Shown: positions 17,943 to 27,920 of the stretch, piece after piece
Layout: the number at the start of each line of letters is the position of its first letter
Position numbering within the stretch: position 1 is the stretch's first letter
NCBI GenBank assembly: GCA_004282745.1
Contig: SHMT01000004.1
Coordinates: 62,001 to 126,000 of the forward strand
Origin: Candidatus Scalindua sp. SCAELEC01
GTDB lineage: Bacteria; Planctomycetota; Brocadiia; Brocadiales; Scalinduaceae
DNA length: 64,000 nucleotides
Direction: 5' to 3'
The notes under the pieces: model-generated
What the model saw: the letters and a program-made list of their open reading frames with translations, nothing else
Told to the model about the DNA's origin: nothing
The model's database searches: none
Made by a program: the position numbers and the translations under genes

Positions 17943-20636
17943 ATGAATTTTTCCGTACCAATTGTCATAGAAGAGGCCTCAGGCAAGAGTCGTTTCAACG
18001 AACCGGTAACGGTAGGAATTCCATTTCCCCGTGGGTCCTTGATTAATACGACAGAACTGAAATTATACAATCGAGCAAAGCGACATTTACCGCTACAATC
18101 ACAGGTACTTGCAACGTGGCCTGATGGTAGTGCAAAATGGGTACTCCTTGATTTTCAGGTATCTGCTCAGCCAAATACATGTGAGGTATTAGAACTATGC
18201 ACAAATCCTTCTCCTTTGATGAGTAAAGGGTTGAAAAGGAAAGAAGGGAAGATTACCATCGATAGGGACTTGAACTCGTTTACTATCAATACTGGGGCCG
18301 CTTCCTTTTTTCTCAATACCATTATCTTTAAACCTTTTGATCGTGTCGTAATTACAGATCACGACTTTTTAGATAATGCAAATAGTGAAATTGTCCTTGT
18401 TGATGAAGCGGATATAAAATATGAACCGAAAATAGATAATATCACCATAGAAACGAGAGGAGATCTGCGAGCAACCGTAAAGATTGAAGGTCAGTTTATC
18501 AATGCAAACAGATCAGTTTTTGCCCATTTTGTCTCCAGGGTAAGTTTTTTTGTAAATAGCGCAATTGTCAAAATAGAATTCACGATTCACAACCCGAGAG
18601 CTGCCAAACACCCCGGTGGACTATGGGACCTGGGAGATCCCAGTTCAATCTTTTTTAAAGACCTCTCCATCTATACCGGCTTAAATTCCCATTATCAGCC
18701 ACACAGTACCTATCATCTGTGTGATGAGATACCAGTCAACGGCAATCAACCGAGTAATGAATTATCGGCTAAGTGCCATAAGGCTAACCCTGCAAATAAT
18801 TTCATTATCTATCAGGATTCCAGTGGGGGAGAAAATTGGAAGAGTCGTAATCACGTTAATAGAAACGGAGAGGTAAGAAATTCATTCAGGGGCTATAGGG
18901 TCTTCTGTAATAATGAGTTAATCAGAGAGGGGTTTAGAACCAATCCAACTCTCTCAATACATGATAATATCAGACAAATCACGGCATCGGTGCAGGAGTT
19001 CTGGCAGAATTTTCCAAAAGCATTGGAGACACATGAGAACGCCTTGATAATCAGACTATTTCCAAAACAATACAACGATCTCTTTGAGTTGCAGGGAGGT
19101 GAGCAAAAGACTCACACACTATTTGTTAGCTTTGGTGAGGTTAAAGACGAAAGTATAGAGTTACCTTGGTCGCAAAATCCTCTGTATATACGTTCTCGCC
19201 TGGAATGGTATGCAAAAACAGACGTATTCGGTTCTCTGTCAAATGTGGATGGAGACAAAATTGAGAAACTGTGTGATGCGGTACTACCCGCTATCAAAGG
19301 AGAGGATACTTTTTTTGATAGGAGAGAGATCACAGACGAATATGGTTGGAGACACTTTGGTGACTTATACGCAGATCATGAAGCGGTTGGTCATAAGGGC
19401 TCTTCTCCTTTAATTTCTCATTACAACAACCAATATGATGGTATTTATGGGATGTTGACTCAATTTTTAATTCATGGTGACACCCTGTGGTTTGTACTCG
19501 CTAATCAATTATGTAGTCATGTGAAAGATATTGACATTTACCATACAGATTATGATAGACCAGAATATAACAGAGGATTATTCTGGCACACAGATCATTA
19601 TAAAGATGCACAAACATCTACCCACCGCTGTTTTTCACAAAAAAATGCAGATTCGCGAAACAGAGCAGCATATGGAGGCGGACCATCGCTGTCACATAAC
19701 TATTCTACCGGTCTTTTGCTGCATCACTATCTGACCGGTTCCTCTTCCTCCCTGGATGCGGTAAAGGATTTAGCGGTTTTCGTTGAGAACAACCTCTATT
19801 GCGAAGAGACAGTAGCGAATAGAGTTATAAAGAATACAAAGCGAATGATCTCTTGTGTAAAAGGACCTTTACAGAAACGGCAATTAGTACAAATTAACCA
19901 GGTTTATGGATTGGATGGTCCCGGTAGAGCAAGCGGAAATTCTTTAAATACCTTACTTGATGCATATTCAATAACGGATGATACAAAATATTTGAAGGAT
20001 GCAGAATCTTTGATACAAAACTGTATCAATCCAGATGATGATATTGAAAAGAGGCATTTACTTGATGCGGAAAACAGGTGGATGTATCTGGTCTTTCTGC
20101 AGTCGTTGGGTAAATATTTAGATCTGAAGTCTCTGCATGGTTATTTTGACACTATGTGGCTCTATGCAAGACACAGCCTTATAACATATGCGGAATGGAT
20201 GGTAAATAATGAATATTTCTATCTTGATAAACCAGAAAAATTGGAATACCCCAACGAAACGTGGGCAGCACAGGAGATTCGAAAATCTAATGTTTTATTA
20301 TATGCAGCAAAATATTCAAATGCAGAGAGACAGAAGCTGTTTTTAGATAAGGCCAGATATTTTTATGAAGGAGGCATGAAAATCATTGATAAATTTGAGA
20401 CAAAAACTCTGACCCGTCCTATCGTCCTCTTAATGTTGAACGGAATGATGCTGTATAGCTTCAAAGATTGTGAGGGGAACAATAGAGAAAACACAAAGAT
20501 ATCTCCTCATCTTTTGAAAGAAAAATACAAGGATAGATTTTGTTTAGATATTATCTCTTCTGTAATGAAAACTTTTGTTACCTTTTCAATAAAAAGAGAG
20601 TTTCAATTTCTCAAGTGGCGGTTGCTTACAAAATGA
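17943..20636 (+). CDS. Exo-rhamnogalacturonan-lyase-like (PcRGLX/YetA-type) protein
   Basis: A large 897-residue protein without an obvious signal peptide. The N-terminal 90 residues (FNEPVTVGIPFPRGSL, then WPDGSAKWVLLDFQ) match the RIFT-barrel domain that opens PcRGLX/YetA-like lyases. The middle and C-terminal parts (DEYGWRHFGDLYADHEA; AYGGGPSLSHNYSTGLLLHH; YAEWMVNNEYFYLD) look like the alpha/alpha toroid catalytic domain with histidine- and tyrosine-rich motifs. Known members cleave rhamnogalacturonan-type acidic polysaccharides. Here it lies between glycosyltransferase and flippase genes, so it may trim the polymer made by the locus. Substrate and location are inference. Confidence 0.6.
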   Translation: MNFSVPIVIEEASGKSRFNEPVTVGIPFPRGSLINTTELKLYNRAKRHLPLQSQVLATWPDGSAKWVLLDFQVSAQPNTCEVLELCTNPSPLMSKGLKRKEGKITIDRDLNSFTINTGAASFFLNTIIFKPFDRVVITDHDFLDNANSEIVLVDEADIKYEPKIDNITIETRGDLRATVKIEGQFINANRSVFAHFVSRVSFFVNSAIVKIEFTIHNPRAAKHPGGLWDLGDPSSIFFKDLSIYTGLNSHYQPHSTYHLCDEIPVNGNQPSNELSAKCHKANPANNFIIYQDSSGGENWKSRNHVNRNGEVRNSFRGYRVFCNNELIREGFRTNPTLSIHDNIRQITASVQEFWQNFPKALETHENALIIRLFPKQYNDLFELQGGEQKTHTLFVSFGEVKDESIELPWSQNPLYIRSRLEWYAKTDVFGSLSNVDGDKIEKLCDAVLPAIKGEDTFFDRREITDEYGWRHFGDLYADHEAVGHKGSSPLISHYNNQYDGIYGMLTQFLIHGDTLWFVLANQLCSHVKDIDIYHTDYDRPEYNRGLFWHTDHYKDAQTSTHRCFSQKNADSRNRAAYGGGPSLSHNYSTGLLLHHYLTGSSSSLDAVKDLAVFVENNLYCEETVANRVIKNTKRMISCVKGPLQKRQLVQINQVYGLDGPGRASGNSLNTLLDAYSITDDTKYLKDAESLIQNCINPDDDIEKRHLLDAENRWMYLVFLQSLGKYLDLKSLHGYFDTMWLYARHSLITYAEWMVNNEYFYLDKPEKLEYPNETWAAQEIRKSNVLLYAAKYSNAERQKLFLDKARYFYEGGMKIIDKFETKTLTRPIVLLMLNGMMLYSFKDCEGNNRENTKISPHLLKEKYKDRFCLDIISSVMKTFVTFSIKREFQFLKWRLLTK

Positions 20637-20816
20637 ATGTCTTTATCTTTGACGCCAGTCTGTTCTGATACAAAGAGTAACTAAACTCTTTAAGAAAGAG
20701 GGTAATTCATATTTCTGAAATCCTTTTTTCGATTTGAGAATGTGAGAACATCTACACACGAGACATCCTAAAATTCAAGTGAAATAGAGGCAAGACAGAA
20801 ACCTTATATAAATAGC

Positions 20817-22313
20817 ATGGATATAAAGGGTAACCTGAAGGAGATCGGTAAACATGGTTCGATATATGTCTTGGGCTGGATACTCAATTCTGCTTTGAGT
20901 CTTGGACTGCTTCCTGTCTATACCCGCTATCTGGAGAAAACCGAGTACGGTATGCTATCACTCCTTGATAGCACAATTGAACTTGTCAGGATTCTTTGCG
21001 CTTTAGGTATCGGTTCTGCAATTATACGATTTTTTCATGACAAACAGGATGATGAACACCGACGTAAGGTTCTGTCGACCGGGATAACGTTCCTCATGAT
21101 TATGATCGTGGTACTTGGGGTGATCGTGTATCCGTTAAGTGGCAAAATCACTAAGCTTGTCCTTGGTGAAGATGGCCGTCCTCTCTATTTTCAAGTTGCC
21201 CTTGCCACCATGTTACTCGGTTTGCTGAGAAGTGGGGCTGATACCTATCTGACAACCAGTAAAAGATCCATTACCTTTATTATTGTGAACAGTGGACAGA
21301 CTCTCCTGAGTGCTGTAATTAATCTGTATCTTATCGTATTTCTTGGCATGGGCGTGTTGGGTATGTTGTATGGATCACTCATTGCTTCCCTGCTGGTGAA
21401 TGTTGTTTTGATGCAATATGTTATAAGGAAAAACGGTTTGGGTATTGATACATCTCTTCTGATTAATATGTTCAGGTATGGATTACCCCTTGTGCCTGCA
21501 ATTCTTGCTGCAGCGGCAATGCACAACCTTGACCGTTTCTTTATTCGTAACTATGTTAACATGGCAGAAGTCGGACTGTATTCGCTCGCTTACATGTTCC
21601 CCTTTATGTTGAATGGTCTGTTCTCAAATGCCTTTTCCCGAATATGGGGTGCAAGTACCATGTACAGTATTGCGCGTGCACCGGATGCATCGTACCAATT
21701 TTCTCGAATTTGCACCTATTATATGACGGTATTAACCTTTGCCTTGTTTGCGATTTCGGTGGGCGCTGATACGCTTCTTTCTCTCTTTGCTGCGCCATCC
21801 TACTTTGATGCTCAACGTTATTTACCCATAATTGCATTAGGTGTATGGGGCTATGCGATGCATACGTTTGTCAGAATTGGTGTTGATCTGACCAAAAAGA
21901 CATATCTCTTTACCATTAATTATGTCTTGGCTTTCGTTATTAATATTGTTCTTAATTTTCTTATTGTCCCACGTTGGGGAGCTATAGGGGCTGCTTGGGT
22001 AACCGTGGCAACATATTTCAGTTTTAGTTTTGGAGGTTTTCTGTTATATCGACACTGTTATCCTATCAGGCTTGAATGGATTAGGCTATCGGTGTTGATT
22101 CTTCTGGCAATCGGGCTCTTTATCTGTCGTCAGTTTTTTCATGTATACGGTTTTACCGGTACTTTGCTCATAGAAATCTCATTTATAGCGCTGTTCCCAA
22201 TTATACTCATTTACACAAAGGGTTTCTTTACGTCAGGTGAAAGGTTGCAAATCAAAACCTGGTGTTCATCGAAGGCAAGTTTGATGGTAAGGACACGCAC
22301 GACTCATCAATAA
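20817..22313 (+). CDS. Wzx-like polysaccharide flippase (MOP superfamily)
   Basis: This membrane protein of 498 residues has about 12-14 hydrophobic segments, as usual for Wzx/PST-type flippases. The N-terminus (GSIYVLGWILNSALSLGLLP, then YTRYLEKTEYG) is the typical first helix and loop of the family, and FRYGLPLVPAIL opens the second half. It would move lipid-linked repeat units across the inner membrane for the Wzy/ligase-like protein at 13876. It stands about 180 bases after the lyase-like gene. No start-deciding ribosome site is evident. Confidence 0.87.
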   Translation: MDIKGNLKEIGKHGSIYVLGWILNSALSLGLLPVYTRYLEKTEYGMLSLLDSTIELVRILCALGIGSAIIRFFHDKQDDEHRRKVLSTGITFLMIMIVVLGVIVYPLSGKITKLVLGEDGRPLYFQVALATMLLGLLRSGADTYLTTSKRSITFIIVNSGQTLLSAVINLYLIVFLGMGVLGMLYGSLIASLLVNVVLMQYVIRKNGLGIDTSLLINMFRYGLPLVPAILAAAAMHNLDRFFIRNYVNMAEVGLYSLAYMFPFMLNGLFSNAFSRIWGASTMYSIARAPDASYQFSRICTYYMTVLTFALFAISVGADTLLSLFAAPSYFDAQRYLPIIALGVWGYAMHTFVRIGVDLTKKTYLFTINYVLAFVINIVLNFLIVPRWGAIGAAWVTVATYFSFSFGGFLLYRHCYPIRLEWIRLSVLILLAIGLFICRQFFHVYGFTGTLLIEISFIALFPIILIYTKGFFTSGERLQIKTWCSSKASLMVRTRTTHQ

Positions 22314-22320
22314 CCGATTG

Positions 22321-22349
22321 TATACTAAAACCAAATCGGTTTTCGTATG
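22321..22349. repeat. Miniature remnant of the inner element
   Basis: A short palindromic stretch begins TATACTAAAACC and contains CAAATCGGTTTTCGTATG. It matches one end of the inner TA-flanked element with most of the interior missing. It is placed between the flippase and the next glycosyltransferase. Confidence 0.5.
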
Positions 22350-22382
22350 TCATATAACTCTTTGATAATCGTATAACACAAA

Positions 22383-23519
22383 ATGCGTTTTACTGTTGCC
22401 TATTTACTCAACTCATCTCAGATTGGTGGTGCTAACCGCAGCATGTTGACTCTCTGGAATGGATTGAATGGCATGTCGATAGAACCATTAGTGTACTGTC
22501 CATCATCGGGTCCAATGGTCTCACTTATTGAGAATGCTGGGTTGCCTTACCATATTTATCCCTATTTTCAACCCAGTTGGAAGCAACCAATTAAGTCTTA
22601 TCTTAAAAGACGCGTATGGAAAAGATCCTTTCGTTCTCATAACGTTTCACTGGTTCATGCAAATGACCTCTTTAATGGAAGGTCCGTTGTCTTAGCCAGT
22701 CACTATCTGGGAATACCCCTACTCTGTCATGTTCGTTTTCCACCAACAAAAGAGTATTGTTTATGGGCCTTTAAGAATTTACCGAAACCTGACGGTTTTA
22801 TATTCAACAGCAAAGCACTTCAAAGAGAAATTGGCCCATTTCTTCAGGAATCTTGCCCGGAATCTCTGCAATGGGTTGTCTATAATGGAGTCGATCTTTC
22901 AGCGCTGAAGTTTAATCTGGATTCCAAGAACATTAGACCCAGAGTAGGTATCATTGCAAACCTGCAAACAGTGAAAGGGCATGAAGATTTTATTCATATG
23001 GCTTCGATGCTTATTCGTAGGGGACATGATGTCGTATTTGACATCATTGGCGGAGATATTCATCAATCTGGAAGAGAGGAGCATTTGAAGCGTTTGTCAC
23101 GTGATTTGGGCATTGCCAAACGTATCTATTTCCATGGTAACATAAAAGATGTCTATGCTACTATTCAGGAACTGGATGTTGCTGTTTGTGCTTCCCATGT
23201 AGAACCGTTTGGTCGTTGCATTATTGAAGCAATGGCTTGCGGAACAGCTATTGTTGCAACTCATGTTGGGGGGATCCCTGAAATTGTTACCAATAATGAG
23301 AACGGGCTATTAGTACCACCAAAGAAACCCGAAAGTTTGGCTAACGCGGTGGAATTCTTACTGGAGAATAGAGAGGTCCGCGACCAAATGGCTCTTAACG
23401 GAAGAGATAGCGTTGAGAAACTATTCAGCAAGGAGGCACATGTGAGTGCAATAACTGATATTTACGGAAAAATTCATAACCACGGTAGTGAAACCGAAGA
23501 ACCTTTGGCTGAGTCCTGA
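22383..23519 (+). CDS. Family 4 glycosyltransferase
   Basis: A GT-B fold enzyme of 378 residues. QIGGANRSMLTLWNGL near the N-terminus is the acceptor-side glycine loop. VGIIANLQTVKGHEDFI (about residue 182) opens the donor domain, and EAMACGTAIVATHVGGIPE is the donor-binding E-x7-E region. It follows the flippase by about 70 bases and is followed immediately by the sulfotransferase, with which it may be co-transcribed. The sugar specificity cannot be inferred. Confidence 0.82.
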   Translation: MRFTVAYLLNSSQIGGANRSMLTLWNGLNGMSIEPLVYCPSSGPMVSLIENAGLPYHIYPYFQPSWKQPIKSYLKRRVWKRSFRSHNVSLVHANDLFNGRSVVLASHYLGIPLLCHVRFPPTKEYCLWAFKNLPKPDGFIFNSKALQREIGPFLQESCPESLQWVVYNGVDLSALKFNLDSKNIRPRVGIIANLQTVKGHEDFIHMASMLIRRGHDVVFDIIGGDIHQSGREEHLKRLSRDLGIAKRIYFHGNIKDVYATIQELDVAVCASHVEPFGRCIIEAMACGTAIVATHVGGIPEIVTNNENGLLVPPKKPESLANAVEFLLENREVRDQMALNGRDSVEKLFSKEAHVSAITDIYGKIHNHGSETEEPLAES

Positions 23520-23538
23520 ACCTTTTTTACCAATAAAA

Positions 23539-24579
23539 ATGATACCATTCAAACGTCCGTTTTACTGGATTGTTAACTTTCTCTTACATTCAAATTATTT
23601 TAGAGAATCTCTTTGGGAGACATCGAAAGATATTTTCTGTCAGAACAATTATATACCAACAAACAAATTATCACTCCATAGTATTCCGGCGCAATATAAG
23701 TGTAGTACTGAAAATAGTAAAAATGAAATTGCCCCTGTTTTTGTGACTGCCAGATTCCGGTCCGGTTCTACGTTTTTCTGGCAACTTTTTAGGAACATCG
23801 ATGGGACAACAACATACTACGAACCACTTAATGAAAATCGCTGGTATTTACACAACGAGGTTAAGCCCCAGATAGATCCTACCCACTTAGGGGTAAAAGA
23901 TTACCATAAAGAGTATTATGGAATGTCATATCTCGACAAATGGTTCAGGTATGAATGGTCTTACCGATACTTGTTCATGGATGAGAAACATTACGATCCA
24001 AATTTATATAACTATATAAACGCTTTAATAGTTGGTGCGTCCGGTATACCTGTTTTACAATTTAATAGGATGGATTTTAGATTGGCATGGTTAAAGGCTA
24101 ATTTTCCAAAAGCAAAAATTGTACATCTCTATAGAAATCCACGAGAGCAGTGGATGTCAATACAGAGAGATGGAGGAGTCGTTCCTTTAGAGTATAAACT
24201 TTCTCCTTCATCAAATCTGGCTCTTTTTGACACCTTACATTGGGCACGTGATCTGCGCCATGTTTTCCCTTTTCTTGAATTAGACAACGAGATTCATCCG
24301 TACGCTCTTCATTATTTTATCTGGCGCCTCTCTTATTCCTTTGGGAAGTGCTATGCCGATTACTCAATAGCTTATGAAGATATTATTACGGAGTTTAGGG
24401 AGACATTTGGGCGTCTTCTTGATGACCTCGGGATTAATGGTGTTGACATAAATCTGCTTTTACCATTAAACCGGGGGAGAGTCAGAAATAGTTGGCAGGA
24501 GTACGCGCCAGTTTTATGGTTTGAAGAGATAGAAACAAAATGTGATCGTATTCTGAAAACATATTTCTCAGAAATTTAG
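23539..24579 (+). CDS. Sulfotransferase family protein
   Basis: VTARFRSGSTFFWQLFRN near residue 63 is the 5'-phosphosulfate-binding loop. IVHLYRNPREQWMSIQRDGG near residue 193 is the 3'-phosphate-binding arginine/serine motif of PAPS-dependent sulfotransferases. The protein would add sulfate to a carbohydrate hydroxyl. The ATG at 23539 begins 17 bases after the previous stop. A GTG at 23488 in the same frame would overlap that gene by 32 bases and is less likely. It suggests the polymer of this locus is sulfated, consistent with a marine or saline habitat. The habitat statement is inference. Confidence 0.8.
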   Translation: MIPFKRPFYWIVNFLLHSNYFRESLWETSKDIFCQNNYIPTNKLSLHSIPAQYKCSTENSKNEIAPVFVTARFRSGSTFFWQLFRNIDGTTTYYEPLNENRWYLHNEVKPQIDPTHLGVKDYHKEYYGMSYLDKWFRYEWSYRYLFMDEKHYDPNLYNYINALIVGASGIPVLQFNRMDFRLAWLKANFPKAKIVHLYRNPREQWMSIQRDGGVVPLEYKLSPSSNLALFDTLHWARDLRHVFPFLELDNEIHPYALHYFIWRLSYSFGKCYADYSIAYEDIITEFRETFGRLLDDLGINGVDINLLLPLNRGRVRNSWQEYAPVLWFEEIETKCDRILKTYFSEI

Positions 24580-24650
24580 AACTGCTGTTTCATTACTCAT
24601 TGGTCTGTGACGTTCTCCTTTTTCAATTGGTTTTTCATCCCGGATATATC

Positions 24651-24779
24651 TTAGGGTCCAGGAAAGAATAACGTGTCGTTCTTGCCTGTCCCCGCCAGAA
24701 AGAGTGTCGGGTTGGCGAATGGCTGGTAGGCCGGGCGATAAATTAACAAGCTGTTTTTTCTAAACCCTTATCAATACTG
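24651..24779. repeat. Element with TTAGGG...AATAAC ends and GC-rich palindromic core
   Basis: The left end TTAGGGTCCAGGAAAGAATA and the right end (complement AAGGGTTTAGAAAAAACAGC) form an imperfect inverted repeat. They resemble the ends of the element at 33046-33383. The core holds a GC-rich unit (CCCCGCCAGAAAGAG to GGCTGGTAGGCCGGGCG) that recurs, partly inverted, at 45299-45388. The whole occupies most of the gap between the sulfotransferase and the next glycosyltransferase. Confidence 0.55.
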
Positions 24780-24784
24780 CAAAT

Positions 24785-25942
24785 ATGAAGACACTCCTCA
24801 TTTCAGAGATATTTCCCCCTAAAACAGGTGGCAGTGGACGGTGGTTTTTTGAGGTGTATTCAAGGCTGTCGAGAAAGGATTATATTATCTGTGCAGGAAA
24901 CGATGAAGAAGCAGATGCGTTTGATTCCGGCTCCGATGTAAACATTATCCGCCTACCACTGTCTCTTTCGGATTGGGGCGTTATCAATCCGAAATGTATG
25001 TTTGCCTACCTGCGACTATTTTTGCGTATTCTCATCATTATCCGGAGAGAGGGGGTAGAGGCAATACATTGTGGAAGGTCACTTCCCGAAGGATTATTGG
25101 GATGGTTGGTCTGGAAATTTACCAAAATTCCCTTTCTGTGCTATGTTCATGGTGAAGAGCTTGCTACATTTCAAAAAAGCCGTGAATTGGTGTGGCTTTC
25201 ACGTAAGGTATTTACCGGTGCAACCTATATAATCGTCAACAGCCGCAATACGAAACGACTGCTTACTGATTATTTGCCGACAATAGAGAAAAAAATTCAG
25301 ATACTTCACCCTGGAGTTAATGTTAATTATTTCAAACCGGTATCCGCAAACAAAACCATACGTTCTGAGTTAGGATGGAAGAACAGGCTAGTTATTTTGA
25401 CTGTTGGCCGGTTGCAAAGAAGGAAAGGGCACGATGTCGCCATTCTCTCATTGAAGGCCGTAAAGAATACGTTTCCAAACGTCTTATACGCGATTGCAGG
25501 AGCTGGCGAGGAGCGAGAACCTCTGGAGCATCTGGTTAATGAAGATGGCCTTAACGAAAATGTCCAATTTCTTGGTGAGATAGATGATGAAACACTACTT
25601 AAATGTTATCAGCAATGCGATCTATTTCTCCTGGCCAATCGAGAAGTTGATGGAGACATTGAGGGTTTTGGGATGGTGCTTGTCGAGGCACAATCGTGCG
25701 GGAAACCCGTTATTGCTGGAGATTCGGGTGGTACCATTGAGACCATGATACCCGGTAAGAGTGGTCTAATCATAGATTGTAGAGAGTCGACAAGACTTGC
25801 CACGGCCCTTAATCAATTACTCGATGAATCAGATACAAGGAAATCGATGGGACGTAATGCCGTGAAGTGGGTTAATGAGAATTTTGATTGGAATTCACTT
25901 GTAGTAAAGGCAGAGGACTTATTCGGTAATATTTCTCGGTAA
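24785..25942 (+). CDS. Family 4 glycosyltransferase
   Basis: A GT-B enzyme of 385 residues. MKTLLISEIFPPKTGGSGRW carries the N-terminal glycine loop. FLCYVHGEELATFQ contains the conserved histidine region, VGRLQRRKGHDVAILSL begins the donor domain, and FGMVLVEAQSCGKPVIAG is the E-x7-E donor site. It is the third of five family 4 enzymes in the locus. The acyltransferase gene follows after 29 bases, suggesting co-transcription. Confidence 0.83.
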   Translation: MKTLLISEIFPPKTGGSGRWFFEVYSRLSRKDYIICAGNDEEADAFDSGSDVNIIRLPLSLSDWGVINPKCMFAYLRLFLRILIIIRREGVEAIHCGRSLPEGLLGWLVWKFTKIPFLCYVHGEELATFQKSRELVWLSRKVFTGATYIIVNSRNTKRLLTDYLPTIEKKIQILHPGVNVNYFKPVSANKTIRSELGWKNRLVILTVGRLQRRKGHDVAILSLKAVKNTFPNVLYAIAGAGEEREPLEHLVNEDGLNENVQFLGEIDDETLLKCYQQCDLFLLANREVDGDIEGFGMVLVEAQSCGKPVIAGDSGGTIETMIPGKSGLIIDCRESTRLATALNQLLDESDTRKSMGRNAVKWVNENFDWNSLVVKAEDLFGNISR

Positions 25943-25971
25943 TCTCAAATGTGCTGTTCTCATATTCGTCT

Positions 25972-26565
25972 ATGTTGAATAACATAAAAAAAATAATGAA
26001 GACGATAGTAAATAGTATCTGCCTGATTTCGGTCTCACCCCTGCTATTGTTTTATTATCCTTTTGGTATGGTAACCAACAGAGATACAGTTTTTAGTACC
26101 ATTGCTCAACTCCTCAGCCTGCTTCCCGGGATATCAGGGAGTTATTTAAGGAAAGCGTTCTATCGACTAACAATGACAAGATGTGATAGCGAATGCGTAA
26201 TATTCTTTGGTACCCTATTTTCTCAGGTTGATACGGAAATTGGTAGGGGCGTATATATTGGACCAAACTGTAATATTGGTAGAAGCAAGATTGGCGATCA
26301 TTGTACTCTCGGTAGCAATGTTCATATATTAAGTGGAAAGGGGCAGCACAAATTTGAAAGTGTGGAGATCCCCATTCAAGAGCAGGGGGGTATTTTTGAA
26401 AAGATATCAATTGGTGAAGATACCTGGATTGGGAATAGTGCGCTCATCATGGCTAATATTGGGAAAAAGTGCATAATTGGTGCAGGATCTGTGGTGACTA
26501 AAGAGGTGGAAGCTTTTTCAATAGTTGCCGGTAACCCTGCTAGATTAATAAGGAAACGCATCTAA
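25972..26565 (+). CDS. Hexapeptide-repeat acyltransferase
   Basis: About 197 residues. A hydrophobic N-terminal helix precedes a left-handed beta-helix made of isoleucine-led hexapeptides (IGRGVYIGPNCNIGRSKIGD, then IGEDTWIGNSALIMANIGKK). The C-terminus GAGSVVTKEVEAFSIVAGNP is the standard end of Wca/Cap-type acetyltransferases. It would O- or N-acetylate a sugar using acetyl-CoA. The start is uncertain: ATG at 25972 or GTG at 25951 in the same frame, neither with a good ribosome-binding site. Confidence 0.78.
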   Translation: MLNNIKKIMKTIVNSICLISVSPLLLFYYPFGMVTNRDTVFSTIAQLLSLLPGISGSYLRKAFYRLTMTRCDSECVIFFGTLFSQVDTEIGRGVYIGPNCNIGRSKIGDHCTLGSNVHILSGKGQHKFESVEIPIQEQGGIFEKISIGEDTWIGNSALIMANIGKKCIIGAGSVVTKEVEAFSIVAGNPARLIRKRI

Positions 26566-26614
26566 AGATTCAAAGCTTTTTAAGTTTTTTCTCAGTTGTA
26601 AATAAGGGGGCGAA

Positions 26615-27790
26615 ATGAAGCGACTGAATGTGTTACAGTTTATTTGTCCAACAGGTCTTTATGGTGCTGAGAGGTGGATCTTGGCACTGGCAAAATTTTT
26701 GAATTCAGATTATATTAATTGCCAATTAGCGGTTACGAAAGAGTCGAAGGACCAGAATATTGAAATCTTTGAAAGATTCAAGTTTCTTGGCCTTGATTCT
26801 CATCAAATTCAGGCACACGGAAGGTTTGATCTGTTTATGGTTTCTAAACTCGTCACCCTGATAAGGCAAAAGAGTATAGACATAATACATACTCATGGCT
26901 ATAAATCGGATATATTAGGTGTAGTTGCTGCATATATAACGGGAATTAGATCGGTTGCAACACCTCATGGTTTTGAAAATGTGAGAGATCGAAAACTCCA
27001 GATTTATATTAAACTTGGAGGTATTGCTCTTCGGTACTTTGATAGAGTTGTACCGCTCTCTGAAGATCTTGAGTATGAGATGTACAAAATAGGGATCAAC
27101 CCTAAGAAAGTTCGACTTATTCAAAATGGGGTTGATCTGGAAGAGATTGAGAGGGAGAGGAGTTCTCATATACCATCTCTCTCTGCTAATCGTGATGAAA
27201 AAATTATTGGATATATTGGACAGATGGCTTCTCGGAAAAATATACTAGACCTGATAAAGACCTTTGATCTTCTTTATGCGAAACATAAAAACATTAAACT
27301 ACTCCTCGTTGGTGATGGTCCTCAGAGGGATGAATTAGAAAAACAAGCGAAAGAAATGGATTCCTCTTCAAAAATCCATTTTCTGGGGTACCAGAACGAC
27401 CGTTTGAGAATACTAAAAGAGTTTGATCTCTTTTGCATGACCTCTTCACTAGAAGGTATACCGAGAAGCGTTATGGAGGCAATGGCTATGGGAATTCCTG
27501 TTGCGGCTTTTGATATACCGGGAATTGATAAACTTATTGTGGATGGTAAGACAGGATTAGTTGCGGACTTTGGTAATAGAGAGAAATTAAAAGAGTGCTG
27601 TGAACGTCTGATTTTTAATGAAGAATTATCGTATACAATATCCCAGAATGGCAGAGATCACATCCTTAACCATTTCTCTTCTGAGAGAATGGCACAAGGG
27701 TATACGTCCCTATACTACCAACTGTTAGACATGGATAATACAATTATGAAAACAAGTTCTGATATAGCCGTAAACAGTGCTCTTACGTGA
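26615..27790 (+). CDS. Family 4 glycosyltransferase
   Basis: A GT-B enzyme of 391 residues preceded by a good ribosome site (AAGGGGG, 4-5 bases before the ATG). YGAERWILALAKFL is the N-terminal acceptor loop, IIHTHGYKSDILG and SVATPHGFEN are the conserved histidine regions, IGYIGQMASRKNILDL starts the donor domain, and EAMAMGIPVAAFDIPGI is the donor site. It is the last glycosyltransferase of the locus before the secreted protein at 27921. Confidence 0.83.
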   Translation: MKRLNVLQFICPTGLYGAERWILALAKFLNSDYINCQLAVTKESKDQNIEIFERFKFLGLDSHQIQAHGRFDLFMVSKLVTLIRQKSIDIIHTHGYKSDILGVVAAYITGIRSVATPHGFENVRDRKLQIYIKLGGIALRYFDRVVPLSEDLEYEMYKIGINPKKVRLIQNGVDLEEIERERSSHIPSLSANRDEKIIGYIGQMASRKNILDLIKTFDLLYAKHKNIKLLLVGDGPQRDELEKQAKEMDSSSKIHFLGYQNDRLRILKEFDLFCMTSSLEGIPRSVMEAMAMGIPVAAFDIPGIDKLIVDGKTGLVADFGNREKLKECCERLIFNEELSYTISQNGRDHILNHFSSERMAQGYTSLYYQLLDMDNTIMKTSSDIAVNSALT

Positions 27791-27920
27791 TCCGAGAGAC
27801 AGGGATTGCACCTTTGTATGAAACAGGAAAATTCAATATACTCGTCCCTAAATCAGTCTTAGTATACCTACAGGAGCTATTATTGCATAATATTACCTTT
27901 ATGAGAGGAGAGACCCTGCC

